A DNA stretch of 61,974 bases from Chitinophaga pinensis (GTDB lineage Bacteria; Pseudomonadota; Gammaproteobacteria; Burkholderiales; Burkholderiaceae_C). The notes below the pieces were generated by a model, which was not told the DNA's origin, made no database searches, and saw only the letters and a list, made by a program, of their open reading frames with translations. How positions within the stretch are numbered: the first letter of the stretch is position 1; each line of letters starts with the position of its first letter. The position numbers were made by a program, and so were the translations under genes. Positions 27,784 to 36,521 of this stretch are shown in pieces. The DNA lies in assembly GCA_943326015.2 (NCBI GenBank), contig CALPRQ020000022.1, positions 1-61,974 on the forward strand, given 5' to 3'.

Positions 27784-28682
27784 GCCTTGCCCCCGGCGTT
27801 CTTGCCTGGGAGCGGGTCGGACTTGACGGCCCCGGGCGCCTTCTCGGCCAGGCAGCGCGCCATCAGACGAGCGCCATCGGCCATGCGCGGCCCAGGCCGC
27901 ACCAGCACGTCGGATTCATCGACCGGGAAGATGCAGACCCGGCCCTCGCGCACGGCGCGGATGTTCTGCCAGCCGGGACGCTGCATCAGCCCTTCGGCGT
28001 TGCGCTCGCCGATCATGATCACATCCGGATTGGCGCGCACGATGTATTCGGGATTGAGCTTCGGGAACGGCCCCAGGCTGGCCGGCAGGATGTTCTTCGC
28101 ACCCAGGCGCGCGAGCGTCTCGCCGATGAAGCTGCCCTCCCCCGCGCCATAGGGACCGCGGTTGACCTCGAAATACACCCGAACCTGGCGCACGCTGGCC
28201 GGCAGCGACTGCGCCGCGGCCGAAACGCCGGCGTCGATATGGCGCCAGATCCGTTGCGCGTCCGGCACCTCCAGCACCTGGCCGATCTTGCCGAGCACGC
28301 GCTGCACATCGGCGTGCGTCTTGGGTTCGAGCGCCAGCACCGGAATTCCCAATGCGACCAGCCGTTCCGCCGCGCGCGACGAGGTACCGGCCAGCACCAG
28401 ATCGGGCCGCAGCGCGACGATGGCCTCGATATTGGGGTCGAGGCCGCCGCCGACGCGCGGCAGCTTGTTGACGCTGGCCGGCCAGGTCGAATAGCGGTCG
28501 ACGCCAACCAGGCGCTGGCACTGGTCGAGCTGGCAGACCATCTCGGTCAGCGAAGGCAGGATGCTGACGATGCGCTGCGGCGACTTCGGCAGATTGATCG
28601 GCCGGCCACGGTCGTCGGACAGCGTCAACGCCGAAGCCAGCGTGGCGCTGCAGCACAGCAGCAAGGACAGCAGGCGCTTCAT
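27780..28682 (-). CDS. btuF: cobalamin-binding periplasmic protein
   Basis: 300 residues. Signal peptide MKRLLSLLLCCSATLASA, then the class III binding-protein fold (PQRIVSILPSLTEMVCQL, VGVDRYSTWPASV, RPDLVLAG). It delivers corrinoids from BtuB to BtuCD. It overlaps cobU and btuC by 4 bases each. Confidence 0.92.
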   Translation of the reverse strand: MKRLLSLLLCCSATLASALTLSDDRGRPINLPKSPQRIVSILPSLTEMVCQLDQCQRLVGVDRYSTWPASVNKLPRVGGGLDPNIEAIVALRPDLVLAGTSSRAAERLVALGIPVLALEPKTHADVQRVLGKIGQVLEVPDAQRIWRHIDAGVSAAAQSLPASVRQVRVYFEVNRGPYGAGEGSFIGETLARLGAKNILPASLGPFPKLNPEYIVRANPDVIMIGERNAEGLMQRPGWQNIRAVREGRVCIFPVDESDVLVRPGPRMADGARLMARCLAEKAPGAVKSDPLPGKNAGGKA

Positions 28683-29251
28683 GCGGAGTCCTTCAGGATC
28701 AGTGGCAATCCAGCCGCCATCAGCGTGACACGCGAGCAGGCGGCAGCCACGGTCTGGTTCAGGCGACCGAGCGCATCGACAAAGGCACGCACCTCGCGCC
28801 CGAGCGGGATCACGCCGAGACCGATCTCGTTGCCGACCAGCACAAGCGGGCCAGGGGCATCAGCTATCGATTGCGTAAGTTTCATGATTTGCGATTCCAG
28901 CGCATCGTCCGACAAACCCGTGCCGACGGCGGGCATCATCCAATTGGTCAGCCACAGCGTCAGGCAATCGACTACCAGCAAGCGGTCGGGCCGGCTGTGC
29001 CGGTGAATCGTCTCGGCGAGCGCCAGCGGTTCTTCGATCGTCTCCAGCCCGGGCACGCGCTCGGCACGGTCGACTTGATGGCGCCGGATGCGATCGCGCA
29101 TCTCCTCGTCCCAGGGCTGACCGGTCGCGATCAGCGCGGCGCTGTGCCCGGACGACGATTCCAGCCAGGCACGCGCCAGCAGCTCGGCGCGTTTCGACTT
29201 GCCACTCTTCTGGCCACCCAAGATCAGTTCGCTGCGCGCGATGGTCAGCAT
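28679..29251 (-). CDS. cobU: adenosylcobinamide kinase/guanylyltransferase
   Basis: 190 residues. It phosphorylates adenosylcobinamide and then forms adenosylcobinamide-GDP. The P-loop is LGGQKSGKSKRAE at the N-terminus; the guanylylated His is probably the one in RIRRHQVDR; VDCLTLWLTNW and VGNEIGLGVIPLG are family motifs. The ATG at 29251 overlaps the cbiA stop by one base (TGATG). Confidence 0.94.
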   Translation of the reverse strand: MLTIARSELILGGQKSGKSKRAELLARAWLESSSGHSAALIATGQPWDEEMRDRIRRHQVDRAERVPGLETIEEPLALAETIHRHSRPDRLLVVDCLTLWLTNWMMPAVGTGLSDDALESQIMKLTQSIADAPGPLVLVGNEIGLGVIPLGREVRAFVDALGRLNQTVAAACSRVTLMAAGLPLILKDSA

Positions 29252-30576
29252 CAAGCCTCCTGCGGCAGGAACAGGCTGGCCGCCGCCTCGGGGCTGGACG
29301 GAAACCAGGGATGAAAATAACTGGCCCGGACCGATCCCTGGCGATAGACTGCCTCGCCCTTGTCGGGCGTTGCGGCCATCCCAGGACGGGCAGTACGTGC
29401 CACGGCAGCCACTTCGGTCGCGGCGGTCGAGTAATGGAAGGTGTGCCCCCTCAAAGTACCCGCAGCCAGTTCGAGCTGCTGCGGCCCCAGCGCAGCCAGC
29501 CGCGCCTGCATCGTCACGGAGCCCGGCAGCAGGCCCCAGATCGGATGCGCCACGCCATCCATGTCGACGATCGCATCGAACAGCGCCATCATGCCGCCGC
29601 ACTCGGCCCAGACCGGCCGGCCCGCCGCCACATGCGCGCGCAGGCTCGCGATCAAGCCCGCGTTGGCGCCCAGGCGCTGCGCGTGCAGCTCGGGATAGCC
29701 GCCCGGCAGCCAGAGCGCGTCGCATGGCGGCAGCGCCGCATCAGCCAGCGGCGAAAAACAGACCAGCTCGGCACCCAGCGCGCGCAAGGTATCGAGATTG
29801 GCCTGGTAGATGAAGCAGAAGGCCGCGTCGCGCGCGACCGCGACCCTGCGTCCTGCCAGCAGCTGCGGCAGCGGGGGCATCGGCTCTGGAGCGGCGAAAT
29901 CGACCGCCCAGCGCTGCAGCGCGGCTTCATCCATCTGCCCCAGCGGCGTGCTGGCCAGCGCGTCGGCGGCGGCGTCAAGACGCTCCATCGCATCGGCCAG
30001 CTCGGTCGCCACCGTCAGGCCCAGGTGGCGCTCGGGCAGCGTCACGGCCGGGTTGCGCAGCAGCGCGCCCATCCAGTGCTCGGGCGCCATGCCCTGCTCC
30101 AGCATGCGGCCATGCCCCTCGCTGGCAACGCGGTTCGCCAGCGCCCCAGCCCAGGGCAGACCGGGCCGGTAATGCTGCAGCCCGAACGCCAGCGCAGCAA
30201 AAGTGCCAGCCATCGAAGAGGCATCGATCACCGCCAGCACCGGCAGGCCGAAACGCTGCGCGAGGTCGGCCGCGCTCGGCTCGCCGTCGAACAGCCCCAT
30301 CACGCCCTCGACGATGATCAGGTCGGATTGCTGCGCCGCCGCATGCAGCCGGGCCCGCACATCGGCCTCGCCCGTCATCCAGAGATCGATCTGGTAGACC
30401 GGCTGGCCGCTGGCGAGCTGATGCCAGAACGGATCGAGAAAGTCCGGGCCGCACTTGAACACCCGCACCCGCAGCCCCTGGCGCGTGTGCAGACGCGCCA
30501 GTGCCGAGACGATGGTGGTCTTGCCCTGGCCGGAGGCCGGGGCGGCGACGAGGATGGCGGGGCAGCGGTGGTTCAT
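29251..30576 (-). CDS. cbiA: cobyrinate a,c-diamide synthase
   Basis: 441 residues. It amidates the a and c carboxylates of (hydrogeno)cobyrinate. The N-terminal P-loop is APASGQGKTTI; KCGPDFLDPFWH is diagnostic; the amidotransferase Cys is in WAECGGMMAL. The start at 30576 (MNHRCPAILVAA) lies 2 bases after btuB; an upstream in-frame extension of 75 codons lies inside btuB. Its presence means the cell handles corrinoid before a,c-amidation, so the operon is more than a pure cobinamide-salvage set. Also called cobB. Confidence 0.94.
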   Translation of the reverse strand: MNHRCPAILVAAPASGQGKTTIVSALARLHTRQGLRVRVFKCGPDFLDPFWHQLASGQPVYQIDLWMTGEADVRARLHAAAQQSDLIIVEGVMGLFDGEPSAADLAQRFGLPVLAVIDASSMAGTFAALAFGLQHYRPGLPWAGALANRVASEGHGRMLEQGMAPEHWMGALLRNPAVTLPERHLGLTVATELADAMERLDAAADALASTPLGQMDEAALQRWAVDFAAPEPMPPLPQLLAGRRVAVARDAAFCFIYQANLDTLRALGAELVCFSPLADAALPPCDALWLPGGYPELHAQRLGANAGLIASLRAHVAAGRPVWAECGGMMALFDAIVDMDGVAHPIWGLLPGSVTMQARLAALGPQQLELAAGTLRGHTFHYSTAATEVAAVARTARPGMAATPDKGEAVYRQGSVRASYFHPWFPSSPEAAASLFLPQEA

Positions 30577-30578
30577 CT

Positions 30579-32432
30579 TCAGCGACCCTGCCAGCGCAGA
30601 GTCACATAGGCGGCACGGCCGGGCTGGTTGTAGCCATACACCGTCTCGTAAGACTTGTCGGTCAGGTTGTTCAGGCGGAACTGGATGCGCCAATCTTGCG
30701 TCAGGGCATGCTCGGCGGACAGATCGAGCGTTCCATAACCTGCCAAGCGCTTGGCCTCGGTATTGCCCTTGTCGCCAAATCGATCTGAGGCTGCCAGCCA
30801 ATGCGCGCCCAGCTTCCAGTCGGCCACCTCGCGGCGCAGCGAAGCGCTCAGTTGCGTGTCAGCCCGCTGCGGCAGCTTCAAGCCCGTCTTCTCGTCCTTG
30901 GCATCGAGCAATTCGAGCTGGGTCTGCCATGACCACAGGCCTGCCCCGCCCTCGTAGCCCAGCGACCAGCCCTTGATCCTGGCCTGCTCGACGTTCGACG
31001 GTATCCAGTCGGCATCGAGTGCAGGCGAGACGGGAGCCCAGGCGATCAGATTGTCGATGCGATTGTCGAACCGGGTCAGCTTGACCGGACCGACAGCTGA
31101 CTTGTAGACGAGCGCCAGTTCCTTCGAGTGCCCCTTCTCCGGCTGCAGCAGCGGATTGCCCGCAGCAGGCCAGTACAGGTCGTTGAAGCTCGGCGCCTTG
31201 AACGTCGTGCCATACCCGCCGTGCAGCGCCCAGTCCGACGTGAACTGGTAGCCATAGCCCAGATAGCCGGTATCAGCCGAACCGAACTGCGAATTGTCGT
31301 CGTGGTGCAGGTTGAACTGCCAGAGATGGCCTTGCTTCTGACCATTCAGACCCGCGAAAAGGGAATTGGTGCGCCGGTCGGAGACATCGTAGGCAACCGT
31401 GCTGCTGACCGACTCCTTGACCGATTCAGCGCCCAGCATCCAGGTGCCGATGGCAGTTGCCCACTCATGCTGCAATGTAGTCTGGGTGCGCTCGGTGTCA
31501 TAGCGCGTGGCAGCAGTGGAATTGACCCTGTCCGTGCCAAAACTGGTCGCTCGATCCTCGCCGCGCGCCAGCTTGAGCGTGGTGCGCACGCCTTCGGACC
31601 ACTGATGCTCCAGCCCCGCGCCCAGCACCTGGGTCGTGCTCTCGGTCCTGACATCGAAAGAGGAATCCCCCTTGTCCGAGCGACTCACACCGTTGGCCTG
31701 CAGCGCATGCGCCGTCAGGCGCCACCCCGGTGCCAGGCGCCAGGCCACCGAGCCATTGACCGAATCCTGATCGAACCCATCCCGGTCGGGGTGGTACGAG
31801 CTGCCGGCTTTTAGGTTGGTGGCGGAAAAACCCTTTTCCGTCAGACTGCTGGCACCCAATGCATAGCTGAGCTCATCGGTACCGCCCGAAACCCCGGCAG
31901 CGACCTCGCGATGGCTTTCCGATCCCAGCGTGACGCTGGCATGGGGATGAAAGCCCTTCTGCCCCTGGCGCGTGAACACCTGAACGACACCGCCCATGGC
32001 GTCGCTGCCGTACAGGGCGGCTGCCGGTCCCTTGAGCACCTCGATGCGCTCGATCTGCTCCAGAGGAATGTTGTCCCAGCTGGGCTGGCCCAGGGTAGCC
32101 GAGCCATAACGGACGCCATCGATCAGCAGCAGCGTATGACCAGCATTCGTGCCACGCAGGTAGAGGCTGGAAGACTTGCCCAGGCCACCGTTGGCAGACA
32201 TCTGAATGCCTGCTTCGCGCACCAGCAACTCGGACAGGGTGCGGCCAGCGCTGGCCTCGATCTGGTCCCGATCGATGATGCTGACATCCGCCACCACATC
32301 GGTCAGCGGCTGCGCGACGCGCGCCGCGGTCACGACGACCGGAGCGAGCGGGGATTGAGCGAAGGCAGGAAATGCCGCGGCCAGCGCGAAGTTGAGCACG
32401 GCCAGGCGTGCAGGAGAACTGCAGACTTTCAT
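30579..32432 (-). CDS. btuB: TonB-dependent cobalamin receptor
   Basis: 617 residues, an outer-membrane barrel. Signal peptide ending AFPAFAQ, then a TonB-box-like PVVVTAAR, the plug (SELLVREAGIQMS, GSDAMGGVVQVFTRQG), and a barrel ending YVTLRWQGR, with Arg rather than the usual aromatic last residue. It is the first gene of the operon, and a cobalamin riboswitch lies directly upstream, so corrinoid should shut it off. Cobalamin specificity is firm from this leader. Confidence 0.93.
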   Translation of the reverse strand: MKVCSSPARLAVLNFALAAAFPAFAQSPLAPVVVTAARVAQPLTDVVADVSIIDRDQIEASAGRTLSELLVREAGIQMSANGGLGKSSSLYLRGTNAGHTLLLIDGVRYGSATLGQPSWDNIPLEQIERIEVLKGPAAALYGSDAMGGVVQVFTRQGQKGFHPHASVTLGSESHREVAAGVSGGTDELSYALGASSLTEKGFSATNLKAGSSYHPDRDGFDQDSVNGSVAWRLAPGWRLTAHALQANGVSRSDKGDSSFDVRTESTTQVLGAGLEHQWSEGVRTTLKLARGEDRATSFGTDRVNSTAATRYDTERTQTTLQHEWATAIGTWMLGAESVKESVSSTVAYDVSDRRTNSLFAGLNGQKQGHLWQFNLHHDDNSQFGSADTGYLGYGYQFTSDWALHGGYGTTFKAPSFNDLYWPAAGNPLLQPEKGHSKELALVYKSAVGPVKLTRFDNRIDNLIAWAPVSPALDADWIPSNVEQARIKGWSLGYEGGAGLWSWQTQLELLDAKDEKTGLKLPQRADTQLSASLRREVADWKLGAHWLAASDRFGDKGNTEAKRLAGYGTLDLSAEHALTQDWRIQFRLNNLTDKSYETVYGYNQPGRAAYVTLRWQGR

Positions 32433-32516
32433 GAGATGAAACAGTGAGAAATGCCCTCACCGCCGTCCCCGACGGTGCATGAGCGTCACAGCTACGTCTG
32501 AGCGCAGCCACTTCGT

Positions 32517-32724
32517 TGGCCGGTATCCGGGCTGGCGGAGACAACCTTCATCGCCTTCCCAGGCGCCCGAGGCGCCCAGTGGCTGGGAGATGAAAGCGGA
32601 GCTGGAAAGCTCGTCCGCTTACCGTTGCGGGGGCAGCGCTGGTTAGGAATCCGCCATGCGGCATCATCCCCCCAGCTTCCCGTTGAACTGCCGCACATGA
32701 ACTGCGCAGCGAGCACCAACCCCT
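32517..32724 (-). promoter_or_regulatory. cobalamin riboswitch
   Basis: Read on the minus strand between the divergent zap promoter and btuB. The conserved blocks occur in order: TTGGTGCTCGC (5' paired part), GCTGCCCCCGCAACGGTAAG, the B12-box core CAGCCACTGGGCG, and the closing part GCCCGGATACCGGCC. About 85 bases separate it from the btuB ATG. This gap includes CACCGTC/GACGGCGGTG and GTGAG/CTCAC hairpins close to the start codon, the likely expression platform acting on translation. It should control the whole 14-gene operon. Confidence 0.93.
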
Positions 32725-32765
32725 GTATTCTATCCAACAACCCCACTCGGCCCTAGAATTGGCGC

Positions 32766-32981
32766 ATGTCCTCTCCGTTTCAGATTGACCAGATCGCAGA
32801 TCGCGTCGAGCGCTTGCTGTCCCGGCACGCCGGGTTGCAGCAGCGCCATGCCGAACTCGCACGCGAACTCCAGCAAACCCGGGAGGAGCGCGATGCACTG
32901 AAGCAACGACTGCAGACCGCCACGGCGCGGCTCGACGCCTTGCTGGAACAACTGCCAATTCCCGCTGGAGACGCAGAATGA
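32766..32981 (+). CDS. ZapB-like coiled-coil protein (TIGR02449 type)
   Basis: 71 residues, almost entirely heptad-like coiled coil (RHAELARELQQTREERDALKQ in part). Genes of this kind precede zapA in betaproteobacteria and are annotated as ZapB-like or TIGR02449. It overlaps zapA by 4 bases. A TAGAAT box ends only about 8 bases before the ATG, so the message may have a very short leader. Confidence 0.82.
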   Translation: MSSPFQIDQIADRVERLLSRHAGLQQRHAELARELQQTREERDALKQRLQTATARLDALLEQLPIPAGDAE

Positions 32982-33289
32982 ACCCGGTCCACTTTCCCCG
33001 GCAACTCGAAGTCCAGATCATGGACCAGAGCTACACCCTCTCCTGTCCGGAAACGGGTGAAGCCGCGCTGCGGTCCGCTGTCGCCAGGGTCGATGCCGCG
33101 ATGAACGCGATACGCGACGCCGGCAAGATCAAGTCGCGCGACCGCATCGCGGTGCTGGCCTGCCTCAACATCGCGCACGACCTCAGCAACCCGCAGCCCA
33201 CGGCGGACGAAGTGGCACGCCAGCAGCGTCTGTCCAACCTGATCGAACGCCTGGACCAGGTGCTCGCGGCCGATGACGGCCGATCCTGA
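32978..33289 (+). CDS. zapA: cell division protein ZapA
   Basis: 103 residues. ZapA crosslinks and stabilises FtsZ filaments at the division ring. The N-terminal domain begins with LEVQIMDQSYTLSCPE, as family members do (I.G..Y...C), and a C-terminal coiled coil follows (about 65-95). It is coupled to the ZapB-like gene and followed by 6S RNA, the classic zapA-ssrS order. Confidence 0.92.
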   Translation: MNPVHFPRQLEVQIMDQSYTLSCPETGEAALRSAVARVDAAMNAIRDAGKIKSRDRIAVLACLNIAHDLSNPQPTADEVARQQRLSNLIERLDQVLAADDGRS

Positions 33290-33311
33290 ACCCGCGCGGC
33301 AAGACCTTCGC

Positions 33312-33341
33312 TTGGCACCAGCCGCTTTTTGCCCTTACAAT
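33312..33341 (+). promoter_or_regulatory. sigma-70 promoter of 6S RNA
   Basis: -35 TTGGCA at 33312-33317 and -10 TACAAT at 33336-33341, 18 bases apart. The predicted start, about 7 bases downstream, falls at the 5' strand of the 6S closing stem. Confidence 0.75.
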
Positions 33342-33347
33342 GAAGCC

Positions 33348-33520
33348 GTCTGTCGCCACTGTCGTGGCTTTATATTTCCTTGAACCAATGCTCTCTGAGC
33401 CCGGGCTTGGTACATTGCGCAGCTGGTGCGAGCGTCTCGCGTCAGATGAACCCGAGGCTGCGTTGCCCTCGCCCCCCTGAACCCCTCCGTTCAGGATGAC
33501 GGTCCGGCCTGGCGGCAGAC
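33348..33520 (+). ncRNA. ssrS: 6S RNA
   Basis: About 173 bases after zapA, where 6S RNA usually lies. The closing stem pairs GTCTGTCGCC (33348-33357) with GGCGGCAGAC (33511-33520). Inside are the CTTGAACC segment and a long, mostly paired rod consistent with the open-promoter mimic that binds sigma-70 RNA polymerase. The ygfA gene that often follows is absent. Ends are estimated from the stem and promoter. Confidence 0.78.
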
Positions 33521-33762
33521 ACCCCCATCTCGGCCTTGGCGCCACAATCCTTTTCCCGAATAGCCACTCCTTGTCACTGGTGCGGGATGTTGACTTCATT
33601 GCGTGGCGCGTCACACGGCGGTCACGCTCCGAACCGGCAAAAAAACCCGTTTTTACCCCGGCCCGGCTAGGAAAAGCCCCGCTTTGCGTTTAGGATTCGA
33701 GCACCTGCTTGCAGCCTCGCTGCCCGCAAGGACAGAATTAAACTTCCAGAAGGATCTGCTAT

Positions 33763-34086
33763 ATGGCAACCGCAAAGAAAGTCTCCGCCAAGACAGCAGC
33801 AGCTGCTCCGGCTGCCGCACCGGCTCCTGCCGCCAAGCGCACCCCCAACGCCGCGTTCATGAAGGCCATGACGCCCAGCGCCGCGCTGGCTGCCATCGTG
33901 GGCGCTGCCGCGCTGCCGCGCACCGAAGTCACCAAGAAGGTGTGGGAATACATCAAGAAGCACGACCTGCAAGACAGCGCCAACCGTCGCAACATCAACG
34001 CTGATGCCAAGCTGAAGGTCATCTTCAAGAAGCCCCAGGTTTCGATGTTCGAAATGACCAAGCTAATCAACGAACACCTGTCCTGA
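33763..34086 (+). CDS. SWIB/MDM2-domain protein with Lys/Ala-rich tail
   Basis: 107 residues. The first about 30 residues are Ala/Lys/Pro-rich, histone H1-like; residues about 32-107 form a SWIB domain (LAAIVGAAALPRTEVTKKVW, SANRRNINADAKL). Such small bacterial SWIB proteins are thought to bind DNA; the role is unproven. A ribosome site (AGAAGGATC) precedes the ATG and a strong terminator follows. The 240 bases between 6S RNA and this gene hold no gene that I can see. Confidence 0.88.
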   Translation: MATAKKVSAKTAAAAPAAAPAPAAKRTPNAAFMKAMTPSAALAAIVGAAALPRTEVTKKVWEYIKKHDLQDSANRRNINADAKLKVIFKKPQVSMFEMTKLINEHLS

Positions 34087-34104
34087 TCCACTGCGGCATC
34101 CCGC

Positions 34105-34141
34105 AAAAAACCGACCCCAGCGCAAGCAGGGTCGGTTTTTT
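34105..34141 (+). terminator. rho-independent terminator after the SWIB gene
   Basis: Stem AAAAAACCGACCC / GGGTCGGTTTTTT with an 11-base loop (CAGCGCAAGCA), 18 bases after the stop codon. Symmetrical runs allow use by the convergent MFS gene too. Confidence 0.9.
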
Positions 34142-34186
34142 GTTGCCTGGATCTTGCCGCTGGCTCCGGACAGCCAGGTGGGTTTT

Positions 34187-35416
34187 TCAGGCGCTCGCGC
34201 GGACGGTACGCTGCCCGACCCCCAGCGCCACGGCCACTGCCAGCAGCAGCACCAGGCCGGCGCCCGCCAGCGTGGCGGCGTACCAGGCACGGTCCATCAG
34301 CAGGCCGAACAGCAAGGGCGACAGGGCCAGGCCGGCGTCGAGGCCGGAATACACGGTGCCGTAGATGCGGCCGGTCGCGCCGGCCGGCGTGGCCCGCTTG
34401 ATCATCATGTCGCGACTGGGACCGCCGATACCGACCGCCAAGCCCGTGACGGCCAGCGCCACCATGGTGCCGCTCGCACCCAGCCAGCCGCTGGCGCACA
34501 GCATCAGCAGCGCCGCCCCACCGCTCATGCAGATCGCGACGACCTGCTCGCTGCGGCGTACCCGAGCGGCCAGGAAGCCGCCGGCCAGCATGCCGACGGC
34601 ACCGCACAGCATGTAGGCCGTCAGCGTCGCCGAGGCCGTCTCCAGGCTGACCCCATAGAGCGCGCGCAGGATCGAGACCGAATAGGTGTGCACCACGGCC
34701 AGCGTGGTGGTGGTGAGCAGGAAAAAGGCAAAACACCACCAGACGACGGGCAGGCGCAAGAAGTCGAACTCCCCTTCCCCGCCGGCCGCGCTGCGCCGGG
34801 GTGCCGCGACCGTGCCCAGGTGCTGGCGTTGCCAGACCAGCAGCGCCAGCACCTGAGCATAGATCAGCACGGCACCCAGACAGGCCAGGCGCCAGTCGCT
34901 GCTGGCACCGACGCCGACCAGAAAGGCCGTGCTCAAGGCCCAGCCCAGGTTGCCGGACAGCCCATGCACGCTGTAGGCATGACCCAGCCTGGGCGCAGAG
35001 ATGCGCTGGTTCAGGATGGAAAAATCCACCGGATGAAACGGCGCGTTGCCCAGACCCGCCAGCAGGGCCGACAGCAGCAGGCCACTGTAGCCCTGGGCCA
35101 GTGCAGCCGACAGCGCTGCCCCGATGAACAGCGTGATCGAGCCGAACAGTACCGGCCTGGCACCGACCCGGTCGACCACGAAGCCCGACAGCGCCTGGCC
35201 CAGGCCCGAGACCGTGAAGAACAGCGTCATCATCCAGCCGAGATCGGAATAGGACAGGCCGAAATCGCGCCGGAAGAAGGGGAACAAGGCCGGCAGCAGC
35301 AAGTGGGAAAAATGCGACATCGCATGCGCGACGCCGACCAGTGCCATGACTGTCGCGTCGGTGCGCCAGGCCACGGCAGGGGGGGCGCTGGCGCCGGATT
35401 CAGGGGTATGGCTCAT
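34187..35416 (-). CDS. MFS transporter, fosmidomycin-resistance-like
   Basis: 409 residues, 12 helices. Early sequence ALVGVAHAMSHFSHLLLPALF and motif A FVVDRVGARPVLFG fit the Fsr-like branch of MFS exporters. Two nearby ATGs (35416, 35425) are possible and neither has a clear ribosome site; MSHTPESG is taken. It is divergent from the dehydrogenase gene. Substrate unknown. Confidence 0.83.
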   Translation of the reverse strand: MSHTPESGASAPPAVAWRTDATVMALVGVAHAMSHFSHLLLPALFPFFRRDFGLSYSDLGWMMTLFFTVSGLGQALSGFVVDRVGARPVLFGSITLFIGAALSAALAQGYSGLLLSALLAGLGNAPFHPVDFSILNQRISAPRLGHAYSVHGLSGNLGWALSTAFLVGVGASSDWRLACLGAVLIYAQVLALLVWQRQHLGTVAAPRRSAAGGEGEFDFLRLPVVWWCFAFFLLTTTTLAVVHTYSVSILRALYGVSLETASATLTAYMLCGAVGMLAGGFLAARVRRSEQVVAICMSGGAALLMLCASGWLGASGTMVALAVTGLAVGIGGPSRDMMIKRATPAGATGRIYGTVYSGLDAGLALSPLLFGLLMDRAWYAATLAGAGLVLLLAVAVALGVGQRTVRASA

Positions 35417-35492
35417 GACAAGCATGTTACGTGATGCACAAGACAGACGTTTCGGCGCCGAGGCAGCCCGATATGCCGGCACAATATCGGGC

Positions 35493-36500
35493 ATGAACAT
35501 CGTGATCCTCGACGACTACCAGGATGCAGTGCGCAAGCTGCAGTGCGCGAACCGGCTGGAACCCTACAAGGCCAAGGTGTTCACCAATACCGTCAAGGGC
35601 GTGGGCCAGCTGGCGGTGCGCCTGCGCGACGCCGACATCCTGGTGCTGATACGGGAGCGGACCCAGATCAGCCGCCAGCTGGTGGAAAAGCTGCCGCGCC
35701 TCAAGCTGATCGCACAGACCGGCCGCGTCGGCGCGCATATCGATGTGGCGGCCTGCACGGAGCACGGCGTGGCGGTGGCCGAAGGAGTCGGCTCGCCGGT
35801 CGCTCCGGCCGAGCTGGCCTGGGCCCTGATCATGGCCGCGATGCGCCGCATTCCGCAATACGTGGCCAATCTCAAGCATGGCGCCTGGCAGCAGTCCGGC
35901 CTCAGGTCGGCGTCGATGCCCAGCAACTTCGGGCTCGGCATGGTACTGGCGGGCCGGACCCTGGGCATCTGGAGCTATGGCCGCATCGGCCGCATCGTGG
36001 CGGGCTACGGTCGTGCCTTCGGCATGCGGGTGCAGGTCTGGGGCAGCGAATCGGCGCGCCAGCAGGCCAGGACCGACGGCTACGACACGGTGAGCTCCAA
36101 GGCAGAACTGTTCTCCACCAGCGACGTGCTCAGTCTGCATCTGCGCCTGGGCGAGCAGACCCTGGGCTGCATCTCGCTGGAGGACCTCTCGCTGATGAAG
36201 CCGACCGCGCTGCTGGTCAACACCTCGCGCGCCGAACTGCTGCAGCCCGACGCACTGGTGGCGGCGCTCAACCGTGGCCGACCCGGCATGGCGGCGGTCG
36301 ACGTGTTCGAGTCCGAGCCCATCCTGCAGGGCCATGCGCTGCTGCGGCTGGAGAACTGCGTCTGCACGCCGCACATCGGCTATGTCGAGCTGGAGAGCTA
36401 CGAAACCTACTTTGCCGCCGCCTTCGACAACGTGAGCAACTTCCTGCGCGGTACGCCAACCCATATCGTCAACCCGGGCGTCCTGCAGCCCAGGCGCTGA
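35493..36500 (+). CDS. D-2-hydroxyacid dehydrogenase family protein
   Basis: 335 residues. N-terminal catalytic half starting MNIVILDDYQDA, and an NAD-binding Rossmann core (LGIWSYGRIGRIVAGY). The active-site Arg is in NTSRAELL, the Glu in VFESEPI and the His in CTPHIGYVE, so all three catalytic residues of the PGDH-like family are present. The branch resembles phosphoglycerate dehydrogenase-like enzymes of unassigned substrate. Monocistronic. Confidence 0.87.
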   Translation: MNIVILDDYQDAVRKLQCANRLEPYKAKVFTNTVKGVGQLAVRLRDADILVLIRERTQISRQLVEKLPRLKLIAQTGRVGAHIDVAACTEHGVAVAEGVGSPVAPAELAWALIMAAMRRIPQYVANLKHGAWQQSGLRSASMPSNFGLGMVLAGRTLGIWSYGRIGRIVAGYGRAFGMRVQVWGSESARQQARTDGYDTVSSKAELFSTSDVLSLHLRLGEQTLGCISLEDLSLMKPTALLVNTSRAELLQPDALVAALNRGRPGMAAVDVFESEPILQGHALLRLENCVCTPHIGYVELESYETYFAAAFDNVSNFLRGTPTHIVNPGVLQPRR

Positions 36501-36521
36501 AGCAGGTCCGGTGGTTGGCGC

